Source: Brevundimonas sp. (GTDB lineage Bacteria > Pseudomonadota > Alphaproteobacteria > Caulobacterales > Caulobacteraceae). From it: 12,775 nucleotides of DNA. Below are positions 12,494 to 12,775 of the stretch, one piece after another. The translations under genes were made by a program, and so were the position numbers. The notes beneath the pieces are model-generated. The model made no database searches, was not told the DNA's origin, and worked only from the letters and a program-made list of their open reading frames with translations. The stretch is from NCBI GenBank assembly GCA_022712235.1, contig JALAGW010000314.1, positions 1 to 12,775 of the forward strand. The letters are read 5' to 3'. Each line of letters opens with the position of its first letter. Position 1 is the first letter of the stretch.

Positions 12494-12775
12494 CTCCCCA
12501 TGACAAATGAACGTCTCTCTTCGCGGGGAAAGCTGCGCCGTAAAATGGCCTCAAGTCCGCCTTGGGAATTGCATTCTCGTAACATGGCGTGATGCGACGT
12601 TTTCATGTCGCGGCCATTACAAAAACCGCAAATATTTTGCTGAACTTCCCGATTGCTGCAGGTGCGAAGGGGAAAAGAAACTTTGCGCACTTGACGCTAA
12701 GATAGGCGTTCGCCAAAGGGACTTAACCGCATTCCTGCTTGCAGGTCGGGGTGACCGGGATATTGTGTCCTGGAC
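12494..12775. other. Gene-free, less GC-rich region after tRNA-Phe
   Basis: I find no credible coding frame here. By hand count 56 of 120 bases in 12541-12660 are G or C, clearly lower than the coding neighbours. Visible structure is slight: a GCGAC/GTCGC dyad (12594-12598 and 12607-12611) and GGTC/GACC near the right end. A TTGACG at about 12692 could be a -35 box, but no -10 box follows at a normal distance. It may be the upstream region of a gene beyond the window. Confidence 0.4.

Noticed and set aside
12376..12690. 104-codon minus-strand frame covering tRNA-Phe
   Set aside because: It runs through the tRNA gene and its promoter; no homology is recognisable and no ribosome binding site is seen.
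12687..12735. TTGACG near 12692 as a promoter
   Set aside because: No box resembling GCTANAWC or TATAAT lies 10-18 nt downstream.

Overview
This window looks like chromosomal DNA from an alphaproteobacterium of the Caulobacterales, most likely Brevundimonas or a close relative. The clues are high G+C with strong third-position bias, several promoters that fit the Caulobacter housekeeping consensus (TTGaCgS, 10-14 nt, GCTANAWC), the murA / DUF2948 / UPF0262 / infA / maf / RNase E/G-like / yacG cluster, and gene families typical of the group. Genus is inference from sequence style and synteny recalled from memory.

Left part (1-4065): the 5' end of a minus-strand DUF805-type membrane protein faces away from a secreted S41-peptidase-like protein (340-1818) whose nucleophile motif looks altered. 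A strong hairpin terminator follows. Next come msrB (methionine-R-sulfoxide reductase), an unrecognised Gly/Tyr-rich 198-residue protein, and a DedA-family membrane protein. After dedA lies a pair of inverted REP-like palindromes and then an 11-bp-stem bidirectional terminator, which separates it from a convergent gene.

Middle (4066-7608, minus strand): a large secreted protein of 1098 residues joins a TolB/PD40 beta-propeller to a metal-dependent amidohydrolase domain and ends in a His-rich tail. Upstream of it is a minus-strand tRNA-Thr(GGT) with two mismatched stem pairs, followed by a 13-bp hairpin.

Right part (7609-12775, plus strand): a short basic protein, then murA with its own promoter and the overlapping genes for DUF2948 and UPF0262. 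After a leader hairpin come infA, maf, a shortened RNase E/G-like gene and yacG, nearly gapless, then tRNA-Phe(GAA) under a good sigma70-type promoter. The final ~280 bp hold no gene that I can support and are noticeably poorer in G+C.

The right-hand genes form a housekeeping block for peptidoglycan precursor synthesis, translation initiation, nucleotide sanitation, RNA metabolism and gyrase protection. I found no CRISPR array, transposase, phage gene or toxin-antitoxin pair, and no convincing new defence or mobile system. The most interesting items are the altered active site in the S41-like protein, the degenerate RNase E/G homologue, the REP pair, the mismatched tRNA-Thr and the unidentified Gly/Tyr-rich protein.
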